From the NCBI GenBank assembly GCA_964509425.1, contig CAZDWZ010000001.1:434001-498000 (forward strand): a stretch of 64,000 nt of DNA, in the 5' to 3' direction. How positions within the stretch are numbered: position 1 is the first letter of the stretch; each line of letters begins with the position of its first letter. The position numbers and the translations under genes are program-made. This stretch comes from CAZDWZ01 sp964509425 (GTDB taxonomy: Bacteria; Bdellovibrionota_C; UBA2361; SZUA-149; CAZDWZ01). Below are positions 15,949 to 24,926 of this stretch, in pieces. The notes beneath the pieces were generated by a model. That model saw only the letters and a list, made by a program, of their open reading frames with translations. It had not been told where the DNA came from and did not search any database.

Positions 15949-17485
15949 ACAATTGACGTCCTATTTCACCAGCCGGCTCCTCGTCGCGAAGGTCGGCGGT
16001 TTGCTGATCTTTTTAACGATGCTCGCACTCCTTGGGAGCGAACAATCCGATTCGGGAGCTTTTGTGTCGAGCGCTCTCTTCCTCGTGCTGGCGATTTTTC
16101 AGTTTCGCATATGGGACGATGTTGCCGACCGCGAGCACGATCGAAAACTTTATCCTGAGAGAGTCTTGCCGAATCTGAAGCACACTGCGGCGTTCATAGC
16201 TCTCGCGGCGTTCTTCGGGATGTTGGCAGGTCTTGTACTTTTTTCTCACCGCCTCGCTTCGCAGCTTGGACTTTTCATCCTTCTGAATATCCTTGCCGCG
16301 GCATTCTACGCTTCGGCATCAGGGGAAAATCGAACGTCGCGCACTTTCGCCGTGCTGTTCAAATATCCAGTTTTTGTGATTGCAGCCGTTCAATCCTCTA
16401 CCCCGTTCGACGCCTGGCCGCTTGCTTGCTTCGCCTATTGTATCCTGCTCATGTTTGATCTGCTTCCCGAATATCTCGCGATCGCTCCCGCTTCCACGAC
16501 CCCTCCAAAGGAAACCGATTTCGAATCAGTCTGCTGTTATTCGTGCGGGAACGATACGTCTACGCCCTTCATTGAGGCAGAAGACGATCTCACAGGCAAG
16601 CCCGGGCGATTCTCTTTCGTCACATGCAAAGATTGTGGGCTTCGCTATCAAAATCCCCGGCTGTCTCTCGAAAAAATCAAGGAGTATTACGACGGCGACT
16701 ATATCGCTCATCGACGTCGTAAAAATTGGGGAGTATTCACACCTCTTTTTGAGAAAGCGATGGGCAAACTCGATCGCAGTAAAATTTCGCTTGTCGAACG
16801 ATATATCAGCCTGAGCCCCAACTCCAAGGTCTTGGACGTCGGTTGCGGAGCAGGAACATTTCTCGAAGTGTTGAGCCGGCGATTCGGATGTGAATGCGCA
16901 GGGACGGATTTCAAGGATCTGTCCGGGCTTCCCGCTTTTCAAGATGTAACTTTCCACCTCGGAACGTTGCCTGAGATAGATCTCCCGGAATCCAATTTCG
17001 ATCTCATCACCATGTGGCATTTTCTCGAACACGACTATTCGCCGGTCGACTCGATCCAAAGGGCACGAAAGCTACTTCGCCCAGATGGAGTTCTCTTGAT
17101 CGAAGTTCCTCGTCTCGACAGTTTGAGCTTTTCCGTTTTTGGAGATCGCTGGCCGGGGCTTCAAGCTCCTCAACACACCGCGCTCTACACAGAGCGCTCA
17201 CTCCGCGCTCTTCTCCGCGGAAACGGATGGCGAGTTTTAGACTCCCTTCCCTATGGAGCCTTCCCGGCGTATTTCTATTTCTTCGCAGGATTTTCTTTTC
17301 GCATTCTCGCTGGGCGGGGTCTCAATACCGCAAAAGCCCTCCTTCCGTATTTCGTCTTCCAGATACTTTCTGCCCCACTTTTCTTCTTTGAGAAGAAGCT
17401 GAACATGGCGATGCTAACCGTGATTGCGGTCCCTGACCGCGCTTCGGGTGAAATCGACCTCGAGGCAGTCCGCGTAAACTCATGA
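15896..17485 (+). CDS. UbiA-like prenyltransferase half fused to a zinc-ribbon methyltransferase
   Basis: About 529 residues from GTG 15896; a TTG at about 15929 after GATAGGGGAA is an equally good start. Residues about 25-195 form six hydrophobic segments with WDDVADREHDRKLYPERVL, the first Asp-rich UbiA motif (DDxxDxxxD, 74-82). The second Asp motif of full UbiA proteins is not clear, so this is roughly a half or divergent domain. Then follow a CxxC...CxxC zinc ribbon (Cys near 214, 217, 244, 247) and a class I SAM methyltransferase with VLDVGCGAGTFLEVL (about 312-326), plus a hydrophobic C-terminal segment. Embedded in the lipid operon. The fusion suggests prenylation and methylation of one product (inference). 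Confidence 0.75.
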   Translation: MRNFISTEIGELLKSTAEQLTSYFTSRLLVAKVGGLLIFLTMLALLGSEQSDSGAFVSSALFLVLAIFQFRIWDDVADREHDRKLYPERVLPNLKHTAAFIALAAFFGMLAGLVLFSHRLASQLGLFILLNILAAAFYASASGENRTSRTFAVLFKYPVFVIAAVQSSTPFDAWPLACFAYCILLMFDLLPEYLAIAPASTTPPKETDFESVCCYSCGNDTSTPFIEAEDDLTGKPGRFSFVTCKDCGLRYQNPRLSLEKIKEYYDGDYIAHRRRKNWGVFTPLFEKAMGKLDRSKISLVERYISLSPNSKVLDVGCGAGTFLEVLSRRFGCECAGTDFKDLSGLPAFQDVTFHLGTLPEIDLPESNFDLITMWHFLEHDYSPVDSIQRARKLLRPDGVLLIEVPRLDSLSFSVFGDRWPGLQAPQHTALYTERSLRALLRGNGWRVLDSLPYGAFPAYFYFFAGFSFRILAGRGLNTAKALLPYFVFQILSAPLFFFEKKLNMAMLTVIAVPDRASGEIDLEAVRVNS

Positions 17486-18213
17486 CACAGCGTTTTATCT
17501 TCCACGTTCGAGTCGCCGGCACGCTGTTCCTGATGTCCGTCGCAGCGATATTGATGACCCTGGCCTCGGTACTGACACTTTTTCAGACAAAACATTTCCT
17601 TCGGAGAATAATTCTCACACCGTGTGCTCGGATGATATTGCGCCTCTGGGGCATACGGCAGATGGTTCACCGGGACTTCGCACTTCCGAACGAGCAAGCG
17701 ATTTATATCTCGAACCATACATCAACTCTGGATGTGTTCTTGTTGCTCGCCCTCGACCTCCCGAGAACTCGATTTTTCCTTTTTGGGGGACTTCGCAAAA
17801 ATCCGTTGATCGCTGTGATCGGTTATCTTATGGGCGTGTTTTGGACTGTTCCGCAAACTTTCCCGGAAGAGCGGCGGCGCATTTTTCAAAGCGCAGAGAA
17901 AACTTTGCGAAAGAGCGGCGAATCGGTTTTTCTAAGCCCAGAAGGAAAACGAATCACGACCGGAGAAGTTGGGCATTTTAATAAAGGTGCTTTTCACCTC
18001 GGCACAAATCTTCGTGCCCCTATTTACCCAATATTCATTTCAATTCCTGAGCACGTGAACCCCGGCGCGGGTTTTCACGCACAGCCGGGAGTCATACACA
18101 CGTATTTCAAACCGCCAATCGGAACCGCCGACTGGACGGAAACCGACCTGATGAAAAACCGGGACCAGATAAGGAGCCTCTTCATCGAATGGAATCGCGA
18201 ACACAGAATTTAG
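17482..18213 (+). CDS. 1-acylglycerol-3-phosphate acyltransferase (PlsC family)
   Basis: A 243-residue acyltransferase that would acylate a lysophosphatidate-like acceptor. N-terminal helix about 12-35. Block 1 is NHTSTLDVF (HX4D), block 2 resembles FLFGGLRKNPLIAVIGYLMGVFWTV, block 3 is FLSPEGKRITTGEVGHFNKGAFHLG with Pro-Glu-Gly, and block 4 is PIYPIFISIP. The ATG overlaps the stop of the fusion protein by 4 bases, and the next gene begins 25 bases before its end. Position in the operon supports assembly of a glycerol-phosphate lipid that the CarS-like enzyme could then activate. Confidence 0.9.
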   Translation: MTQRFIFHVRVAGTLFLMSVAAILMTLASVLTLFQTKHFLRRIILTPCARMILRLWGIRQMVHRDFALPNEQAIYISNHTSTLDVFLLLALDLPRTRFFLFGGLRKNPLIAVIGYLMGVFWTVPQTFPEERRRIFQSAEKTLRKSGESVFLSPEGKRITTGEVGHFNKGAFHLGTNLRAPIYPIFISIPEHVNPGAGFHAQPGVIHTYFKPPIGTADWTETDLMKNRDQIRSLFIEWNREHRI

Positions 18214-19430
18214 TCTTCACATCGACGGACGAAGATTCGGCGCTTTTTCCCGAACTTCTCGAAGAAGCAGAATCGATGCTCCGGGCGTCTAAAAAGTATG
18301 CTCGAGCTGGGTTTGAGCGGCATCGCGTGATTCGGAGCGGAGAGCTAGGAGTTCTCACGGGATTTGCCGCTTTGAATGGTGCCCGTCGAACGGGAATTTG
18401 GCTCCACGAGTTCTCTTGCCTCGATTCAATCCACGAGAAAGAGACGGTGATTGTGAAGCGAAAAGCGAGCGACACCGCACTCTCGATGGTCGCATCGCTT
18501 ATCGCCGGAAGAATCCATCCATTTCTTTCGGGGTCTGGAGATACATTGCTCCGCGCACTCGATCTTATCGGAGGAAGCCGCCGAGAGGCCGCGCTTTATA
18601 ACTCGGAAATGCTTCGCGCTACGCGCGTGTTTCCGCACGTCCTGCTTTCGGAATTTGATGAAAGCACGGGAGAAGCTCGAATACTGATGGAGAATCTCGA
18701 AAATTCCACCTTTGCCGCATCACCTTCGGGCTCGCCCTGGGATTACCGCTTCGTAGACACGGCGGTCCGAGATATCGCTCGCGTCCATGCACTTTCACTC
18801 GACACCTCGATGCTCGGCGAAACTCTCCCTCTCTCCCCCGCGATCCAAGCAAAGGATCTCGAGGCCCTCCTTCCCCTTTGGATTCTCGCCGCAGATTTGA
18901 CGAGAGACATATTTGGAAAGGCATGGGGCGAAGAGTGCCGTGGCATCATTGCCGAGAATCTTCGAGCGGCCCCCGAATGGACGAACGAGAGGAACTCCTT
19001 CATCCACTCGATTCTCCACAATGATTTTGGGCCGAGAAATATCCTCTTCCGCTTGGGTTGCAACAAGCAGCCCAAGAATCAAACTCTCGAGAGTTGTATC
19101 TTCGATTGGGAGCTCGCAACCCTTGGTCCACCCGTACATGACCTCGCAGAACTCCTGATTTTCGTGATGAATGAGTCTATGACGAAGAGCGACGTGCTGC
19201 GATTGCTCGAAGTGCATCGGGAGTTAATTTCAGGAAACTCAACCATCTCCATCTCGCATTCGGAACAGCTAAGAGCGTTCGCCGTTTCGCTCAGATACCT
19301 CCTTGCAAACCGGTTGAGTCTCTCGGCGCTTTCAGCCAAGCTCTTTCCCACGACGGCTCTCTGCGCGGAGAAGATCATTCCTCCGCTTCGCAATTGGCGA
19401 CGACTTTTTGATTGGTTTGAGCCGGCATGA
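18189..19430 (+). CDS. APH/choline-kinase-like small-molecule kinase
   Basis: A 413-residue aminoglycoside phosphotransferase-fold kinase. Lys in VIVKRKAS (about 90) is the probable ATP Lys. The catalytic loop is SILHNDFGPRNILF (His 277, Asp 279, Asn 284) and the metal Asp lies in CIFDWELATLG (306). Such enzymes phosphorylate hydroxyls of choline, ethanolamine, sugars or drugs. It closes the coupled lipid operon, overlapping plsC by 25 bases, with AAGGAG upstream of the ATG. Making a phospho-alcohol headgroup or phosphorylating a lipid intermediate are the options suggested by context. Resistance is less likely given the neighbours. Confidence 0.8.
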   Translation: MESRTQNLVFTSTDEDSALFPELLEEAESMLRASKKYARAGFERHRVIRSGELGVLTGFAALNGARRTGIWLHEFSCLDSIHEKETVIVKRKASDTALSMVASLIAGRIHPFLSGSGDTLLRALDLIGGSRREAALYNSEMLRATRVFPHVLLSEFDESTGEARILMENLENSTFAASPSGSPWDYRFVDTAVRDIARVHALSLDTSMLGETLPLSPAIQAKDLEALLPLWILAADLTRDIFGKAWGEECRGIIAENLRAAPEWTNERNSFIHSILHNDFGPRNILFRLGCNKQPKNQTLESCIFDWELATLGPPVHDLAELLIFVMNESMTKSDVLRLLEVHRELISGNSTISISHSEQLRAFAVSLRYLLANRLSLSALSAKLFPTTALCAEKIIPPLRNWRRLFDWFEPA

Positions 19431-19651
19431 CCAAAACGAACTCCTTCAAATCTTTGCGAAAATTCATGCGGCGGAACTTCATCGATTCAAAACCGCTACG
19501 ATGTTCGACAATTTCGTTTGAACCACGTATAAGCGTCGATCCTCTCAGGAGTAAAATCGGCGACGAGCGCTTTTCGAAACTCGGGACAATTCGCTTTTTT
19601 TCTGCTTTCGCCGACGTCCCGAACGACATTCTATGTTTCGAGTTTTATTGA
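19427..19651 (+). CDS. Possible small protein, 74 residues, uncertain
   Basis: A short frame begins with ATGA overlap at the kinase stop and ends 19 bases inside the next gene. The product is basic (KSLRKFMRRNF, then RCSTISFEPRIS) without a recognised motif or membrane segment. Overlapping start placement like the rest of the operon argues for it. Unremarkable sequence and the need to read through the start region of the secreted-protein gene argue against. The stretch may simply be leader for 19633. Confidence 0.25.
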   Translation: MTKTNSFKSLRKFMRRNFIDSKPLRCSTISFEPRISVDPLRSKIGDERFSKLGTIRFFSAFADVPNDILCFEFY

Positions 19652-20163
19652 GCACGATTTGTTTTCTCGTTCTCGTCATCTCGAGTGAGACCTCGGCACA
19701 GACTCCTTCCCGTCTCCCGTCTCGAAGCTCATCATCCGTCGCTGTTTCACGTGCACCAGCTTCGACACAAATGCGAGTTCCCGCGCGTTGTGGCTATGGT
19801 GACGACGCCCGCTGCGATCGCCGGAATGAGCTCGACATTGCGGGGCGAATTCGACAAATGGAGCATCAGGAACGCGCCAGGCTCGGCGCTGATTATTGTC
19901 TGTATCATAAAGACGAGCCCCGCTGTAAACATGCTGAGATCCGGGAAACTCAACGTTCCGGTCTCGAGCTCCAGAAGTTCTGTAACGATAACGCCGACGC
20001 CCCACGTTGCATCGGATTTAACCTCTCGCCGGGCTCTCGTCCGAGAGCCAACTTTTTTGACGATGAGAAATCAGAGGAGAAGTCTCAGCGAGATGATTTC
20101 TTCGATTCGTCTCTCGGAAAGCCACTCCCGGAGCCGGACGACGTTAATCTCTTCGGTGACTAG
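19633..20163 (+). CDS. Secreted Cys-rich protein of unknown function
   Basis: A 176-residue protein with a signal peptide (about 1-22, cleavage after SSETSA), then a Ser/Arg-rich linker. A charged helical core with regularly spaced Cys (ARCGYG, ARCDRR, DYCLYH, PRCKHA, KFCNDN, PRCIGF) suggests three disulfides. The tail is acidic, with two FFD repeats (NFFDDEKSEEKSQRDDFFD). I do not recognise a family. It lies last on the plus strand before a convergent FG-GAP gene. The stop codon TAG is part of the left arm of the 20160-20232 inverted repeat. Confidence 0.75.
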   Translation: MFRVLLSTICFLVLVISSETSAQTPSRLPSRSSSSVAVSRAPASTQMRVPARCGYGDDARCDRRNELDIAGRIRQMEHQERARLGADYCLYHKDEPRCKHAEIRETQRSGLELQKFCNDNADAPRCIGFNLSPGSRPRANFFDDEKSEEKSQRDDFFDSSLGKPLPEPDDVNLFGD

Positions 20164-20232
20164 TGCTCCGACACCATAAAGGGAACACTGCTTCAGTCCA
20201 CTTTAGCGAGGAGTAATCTGTCGGAGCACTAG
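20160..20232 (+). repeat. 14-bp inverted repeat with 45-base spacer, between convergent genes
   Basis: CTAGTGCTCCGACA at 20160-20173 is exactly repeated in reverse complement at 20219-20232. It begins inside the stop of the secreted-protein gene and ends 24 bases before the stop of the opposing gene. It could act as a bidirectional terminator although it lacks a T-run. The spacer contains no gene. A single arm with one base changed occurs at 32356-32369, so this may be a dispersed small repeat. Confidence 0.8.
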
Positions 20233-20256
20233 TCCGCTTCCGTGAAAAGCACAGCT

Positions 20257-22329
20257 CTAGCGATTCGAGTCTTGCTTCGAGCCGGACGTGGGGAAACATC
20301 CGCCAAGGGGTGAATAGACGTTCTCCAGTGCTCCGCAGTCAGGAAACATCTTGACTGGAGTTCCCGCCGGCGGATCGCCTGGTGCCCCCTTATAGAGAAG
20401 CTGCCGGTATTTGCTATCAGAACAAAACTCTCCGCCTGGCCGGACGAGAAGTGAGCCGTAGGGGATACCGATGCAACCGTCTATCTCCCAATTTGAAAAT
20501 CCGGTTCGAGAAATGCCAAATCGGATGGCGAGTGGAATTTCAACCAACTGAATTCTTCGCTTTTGTCTTCGCCCAGAGAAACCGGATCCCCAATAGGCAC
20601 CGTCGGTTTCTTCTCCGAGGAGATACCGTTCGTCATTTATTTTTGTGCACCGGAACTTCTCCGAGGCGGGTGGAGAACCTGTGACCACGTATCCCGGAGC
20701 ACACGCTTTCGTTTCGATTTTTGAGATGTCCGTGAGCACGTCGTCGTTCGGAAGCGGGCAACAAACTCCTTGGGGATACCTATACGCGGAGTCCCCTTCA
20801 GCGGCGCCGAAATATCCGGCACCCGCGGGGCAGAGCGATTGCCGCGATCCCCATTTCACATCATTCGCCATTCCCGCGTATGGCATTTCATAATATCCGA
20901 CGCAGATTGAGGCATTATCCGATGCTGCTCTGTATGGAAGAGGTCTGCCTGCAACCGGCCGGGTATCTGCTTTGAGGCCGGCAAGAAAAACGATTTTCTC
21001 CGTTTCACCGCTTCGCGGCGACACTGCTCGGCTCGTCGGACTGAACTCTCGGGGGATTAAAAGAACCTGGGATCGTGAGGTTCCTAATCCACAAAAGGTC
21101 GCTGACTCCTCTATATCAAAGACGCGTATTTGGCCGACCGACTGTGGAACGGGTAAAAGTATTGAAGGCGAGACAAGAGGTTCGAGGACTATGACCACAA
21201 CCGAAGCGGCGACTGACTCCGGCTTTTCAGAAAACGCGATTCGAATCTCCTGCTTCGCTGAAGCCTCGGGAAGATACATCACATCGGCGGTCGAATCGCC
21301 GTTGAAGTCGCCAATCTGGATCTGATCAGATTCGACTGCGGATGGGATTGGCGAGAATGAAGAGCTTTCGAGTGCGGACATTCCGAGTGAGTATGCGATC
21401 CAGACGCCTGATAGCTGGTCCGCAAATGCGAGGACGTCTGCAAGTCCGTCACCGTTGACGTCACCAACTTTAACTCGATGCTCATTGAATGCTGCGGGAT
21501 ATTGCGACCAAACGCGCTCCACATGACGAAACGAACTCAGCGACCAAATACCACGAGCCCGATCGGCAAGAAGTAGCTCATCTTCATGATCACCGTTGAA
21601 ATCACCGAAACCGTCGACTGAAAGTCGTGCGGAAATCACATCATGTCCGACCGGAGACATCGTCCCATCTTGCGCAACCCCAATGCATTCATAACAAACG
21701 ACAGACGCATCTCCGCAATCTGAACCGTGCCGGGCAACAAAAGACGAAGCGGCCGACGTCGAACATTTCCAGTCAAATAAATCCTGAAGAAACTCCCTCG
21801 GGCCGACGAACTGAAACTGGGAGAATATTCGGGGCTGACCCGGCGAACCCTCGAATTCGCGGATAGCAACTTGCCGCTCAAGCAGCTCGGAAATCGTATC
21901 ATGCGCATTTGGCATTCGGCGTAGGCGAGAAATGCGAACACCTGGCGAGTTGAAATGGAGGGGTCCCAATTCCCGCTTCCGGAATCTGTTGGCATCGTCC
22001 CATTCGAGAGAAGCCAGAGAACCTTCGGCCGTGATTACAACCAGCTCGTCTCGTCCGTTATTATCCAGATCGACAACCGCCGGGGAGGCCGCGCCGGCGA
22101 TATCGGCGAGACTCGACTTGATGTCCCAGCGAATCTCCGGTCGAAACAGAATCGGATGTAACTCAACGCAACCACCATCCGCGAACGCGCTGGAAAGAGA
22201 GCCTGAATAAAGAAATAGGATGCCCAGGGCCGCTCTCGCGACACGACGAGCCGTCGAAAGGACGACCACAAAAGAAACCAGGGCCGAGACTGGAGAGCCA
22301 ATTCGGCAGGAATTTCTAAACCGAGGCAT
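20257..22329 (-). CDS. Secreted FG-GAP/VCBS-repeat protein
   Basis: A 690-residue exported protein. An N-terminal signal or anchor (about 20-50) is followed by a beta-propeller-type region with Ca-binding repeats DLDNNGRDELVV, DFNGDHEDELLL, DVNGDGLADVLAF and DFNGDSTADVMYL. The C-terminal 250 residues are Cys-rich (CPAGAGYFG, GVCCPLPNDD, KACAPGYVV, GCIGIPYGS, DCGALENVYSPLGGCFP), suggesting a disulfide-stabilised domain. Function is not clear; surface binding is the usual guess for FG-GAP proteins. A second FG-GAP-like secreted protein is at 48308-49696. Confidence 0.8.
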   Translation of the reverse strand: MPRFRNSCRIGSPVSALVSFVVVLSTARRVARAALGILFLYSGSLSSAFADGGCVELHPILFRPEIRWDIKSSLADIAGAASPAVVDLDNNGRDELVVITAEGSLASLEWDDANRFRKRELGPLHFNSPGVRISRLRRMPNAHDTISELLERQVAIREFEGSPGQPRIFSQFQFVGPREFLQDLFDWKCSTSAASSFVARHGSDCGDASVVCYECIGVAQDGTMSPVGHDVISARLSVDGFGDFNGDHEDELLLADRARGIWSLSSFRHVERVWSQYPAAFNEHRVKVGDVNGDGLADVLAFADQLSGVWIAYSLGMSALESSSFSPIPSAVESDQIQIGDFNGDSTADVMYLPEASAKQEIRIAFSEKPESVAASVVVIVLEPLVSPSILLPVPQSVGQIRVFDIEESATFCGLGTSRSQVLLIPREFSPTSRAVSPRSGETEKIVFLAGLKADTRPVAGRPLPYRAASDNASICVGYYEMPYAGMANDVKWGSRQSLCPAGAGYFGAAEGDSAYRYPQGVCCPLPNDDVLTDISKIETKACAPGYVVTGSPPASEKFRCTKINDERYLLGEETDGAYWGSGFSGRRQKRRIQLVEIPLAIRFGISRTGFSNWEIDGCIGIPYGSLLVRPGGEFCSDSKYRQLLYKGAPGDPPAGTPVKMFPDCGALENVYSPLGGCFPTSGSKQDSNR

Positions 22330-22415
22330 GAAGTTCGCGCATCATAGGATGCTCCGGCATTCAGAAAGGATGTACTTCGCGAGACAAACTGAGCAGGTTA
22401 AAATCACCAAGTGCA

Positions 22416-22471
22416 CTTCGCAATGTAGGCTTCACAATGTAGACTTCACCGTGTTTACTTCACACCGGAAG
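22416..22471 (+). promoter_or_regulatory. Four 14-nt phased direct repeats upstream of a response regulator gene
   Basis: CTTCGCAATGTAGG, CTTCACAATGTAGA, CTTCACCGTGTTTA and CTTCACACCGGAAG follow each other without gaps, 14 bases each, with CTTC-C conserved. They lie 70-125 bases before the ATG of the OmpR-type regulator. Direct repeats near this spacing are typical of tandem OmpR-family binding, so autoregulation is a reasonable inference. The repeat is plainly visible; binding is not shown. Confidence 0.6.
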
Positions 22472-22541
22472 CCGAGCTTGCTAGATTTTACCGTAAGGCG
22501 AGTGCGGGCCCGCAAGATAATCTTTATCAGGCTGGGGAGAG

Positions 22542-23267
22542 ATGAGGCAACGAAAAGTAATTCTGGTCGACGACGACAACGATTTGATTCGTGCATTGAA
22601 ACCGGCGCTTGAAGACGCGAACTTTGCGGTGTTCTCTGTGAATCGAGGGCAAGAGGCCGTCGAGAGGATTATCTCGGGTTCTCCAGACGCGGTAGTACTG
22701 GACGTGGGTCTCCCCGACCTCGACGGATTCGAAGTGTGCCGGAACTTGCGTGAATCAGGCCACTCAGTGCCGATCCTGCTCCTCACCTCTCGCTCCTCCG
22801 AAACGGACCGCATCACCGGATTCATCTCCGGTGCTGATGACTATGTGGTCAAACCATTCAGTGTCGTTGAGCTGGTTTTCAGAGTGAAAGCACTTCTCCG
22901 CCGTGCCGAGGCCGGAAAATCCGCGATGCCACTCGCCGAGAACGACGAGATTACGATCGGTGCGCTGCAAGTCCAACCTCGACGGCGTCACGCTTTCCGC
23001 GATGGAGAAGAACTCCGGCTCTCGGCGATTGAGTTTGATATTCTCCACTTTCTCGCGAAGAACAAGGGGACGCCCTTTTCGCGGGAACAACTGATGGAAC
23101 AAATTTGGGCTGTTTCGAGTTCCAAATTCGCGGCGACGGTGACGACTCAGTTGAGCCGTCTCCGCAAAAAGATCGAGCCGGATCCTACAAACCCTCGGTA
23201 TTTGCTCACCGTATACGGGATAGGCTACCGCTTGGTCGACCCGGATGAAGATGTCTCGGCCGAATAG
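22542..23267 (+). CDS. OmpR/PhoB-family response regulator
   Basis: A 241-residue transcription factor. The receiver domain (about 5-118) has acidic DDD near 10-12, phospho-Asp 54 in VVLDVGLPDLDG, a Thr in LLLTSRS and Lys in YVVKPF. The winged-helix DNA-binding domain (about 135-235) has LSAIEFDILHFLAKNKGTPFSREQLMEQIW and the wing TVYGIGYRLV. GGGGAG precedes the ATG. The downstream histidine kinase gene starts 23 bases before its stop, so the two form a cognate pair. Confidence 0.96.
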   Translation: MRQRKVILVDDDNDLIRALKPALEDANFAVFSVNRGQEAVERIISGSPDAVVLDVGLPDLDGFEVCRNLRESGHSVPILLLTSRSSETDRITGFISGADDYVVKPFSVVELVFRVKALLRRAEAGKSAMPLAENDEITIGALQVQPRRRHAFRDGEELRLSAIEFDILHFLAKNKGTPFSREQLMEQIWAVSSSKFAATVTTQLSRLRKKIEPDPTNPRYLLTVYGIGYRLVDPDEDVSAE

Positions 23268-24783
23268 CGAAGATCAGACATCGGCCGCGAAGACGAAGCG
23301 GCCGTTTTATCGAACGCTCTTCGGACAGCTTTCCCTGGCGCTCATCGTCTTCCTCCTTCTCATCAATCTCGTACAACTCCTCACCGTTCGATTCACGGTC
23401 CTTCGTTCTGATGATGTCTTCATTCAGTATCAGCTCTGGGATGTCGCAAAAACTATTGGGGCAATCGTCGAAGAGATTCCTCCCGAAGAGATCCATCAAA
23501 TAAATCTTCAACAAAAGTTCAGACAATTTCAAACTCTCAATCCATCGCTCGAGATATTCCTTCTCCGGCCCGACGGATCGGTTGTATTCGAATCGAATCA
23601 GGGCGACGTAAGAATCGGGTATTCAAGGAAGCCGAGCCCGGTCGACGTGGCGCCGATTCTGAAATTTCTTTCCGGAAGCGCGTCCGAGCTGGCGCCGCTC
23701 TACGGTGATGATCCGCATTCGCATCAAGAAAAGGCCGTCTTCTCCGCCGCAAGAATCAAACTTGCCGGTGATGAGATGTATCTTTATACCATTCTTCGTG
23801 GACGAAGCGGGCGGCTCGCTCAGCAGCTCTATGACGAAAACTTCTCGGCTCTTTACATCTCATTGGCCACCGCAAGCTCGGGATTCGCCGTCGTGGCGCT
23901 CGGCATCGCTTTGTTCTACTTTTTCAGTCGGCGCGTGTCCCATACGGTCTCCGTGATTCGAGATTTTCAGACTGGGAATAAGCAGGCAAGAATTCGATCA
24001 AATTCGAATGACGAACTCGGCGATCTGGCAAAGGCATTTGACGAAATGGCGGAGAAGGTTGTCGGCTCAATCGCACAACTAGAAGATCGAGACGCGCTCC
24101 GAAGAGACCTCATCGCAACAATCTCACATGACCTTCGTGGACCACTGACGAATATTTCCGCTCACCTTGAGCGCCTGAGAATGGACTCCTCGACCGGCCG
24201 GGCCCAAGAATCGATCGAGATTTTGCAGCGGAACTCGAAGGACCTCGAGGAGTTGTTGGAGCAGCTTTTCGAGCTCGCCTCGCTCGAGGCCAAGGAGAAT
24301 CTTCCTGAGCCCGAAGAGACTCTTCTAGATATCGTCTTTACCGATCTCGCCTTGAGCTATGGACCGAGGGCGGAGGCCAAGGGAATCAGACTGCGCGCCG
24401 AAGATGAAGAAAAGATGACGGTCTTAATCGATCTCACGATGCTGACCCGCATCCTCAATAATCTCGTCGAGAACGCGCTAAAGTTCACGGAGGAAGGAGG
24501 CACCATAACCGTCCGCGCGACACGAGAGGGCGAACGGGCCCGAATCTCAGTCTCGGACACCGGGTCGGGAATCGCGGAAAGCGAGCTTCCAAAAATTTTC
24601 GAGAAGTTCTTTCAAGGCGAATCCGGAAAGATAGCAAACCTTTCGTCCTGTGGATTGGGACTGTCCATCGTGAGGCGCCTCGTGGAGCTTCAGGGGTCCG
24701 TTATTCAGGTAAAAAGTGCGGTGGGAGTCGGGACCGAATTTTTCTTCTTCATCAAACTTGGTGAGCCGTCGTTGCGGAAGTAA
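23245..24783 (+). CDS. Sensor histidine kinase, cognate to the upstream regulator
   Basis: A 512-residue membrane kinase. First helix about 28-48, periplasmic sensor about 50-205, second helix about 207-230, HAMP about 230-282. HisKA has LIATISHDLRGPLTNIS (His near 292). The ATPase domain has NNLVENALKFTEEGG, DTGSGIAESELPKIFEKFF and GLGLSIVRRLVELQG. Overlaps the regulator gene by 23 bases. No receiver domain is present, giving a simple two-component pair. The signal is unknown. Confidence 0.95.
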   Translation: MKMSRPNSEDQTSAAKTKRPFYRTLFGQLSLALIVFLLLINLVQLLTVRFTVLRSDDVFIQYQLWDVAKTIGAIVEEIPPEEIHQINLQQKFRQFQTLNPSLEIFLLRPDGSVVFESNQGDVRIGYSRKPSPVDVAPILKFLSGSASELAPLYGDDPHSHQEKAVFSAARIKLAGDEMYLYTILRGRSGRLAQQLYDENFSALYISLATASSGFAVVALGIALFYFFSRRVSHTVSVIRDFQTGNKQARIRSNSNDELGDLAKAFDEMAEKVVGSIAQLEDRDALRRDLIATISHDLRGPLTNISAHLERLRMDSSTGRAQESIEILQRNSKDLEELLEQLFELASLEAKENLPEPEETLLDIVFTDLALSYGPRAEAKGIRLRAEDEEKMTVLIDLTMLTRILNNLVENALKFTEEGGTITVRATREGERARISVSDTGSGIAESELPKIFEKFFQGESGKIANLSSCGLGLSIVRRLVELQGSVIQVKSAVGVGTEFFFFIKLGEPSLRK

Positions 24784-24926
24784 ACCCGGCCTCCAGACAT
24801 CCGCCTGCTCCATCTCCCGGACGAAACGGCCGAGAAACATACTCAATTTATGCGCTTATCTGCCCGCTGAGAGCCGATCGGTTAAATTGTTGAGCGTTTT
24901 CTAATTTTCCGGCATCAAAAAACTGT

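Noticed and set aside
18189..19430. Aminoglycoside resistance gene
   Set aside because: Fold matches but it is embedded in a coupled lipid-type operon; choline-kinase-like or lipid kinase role is more likely.
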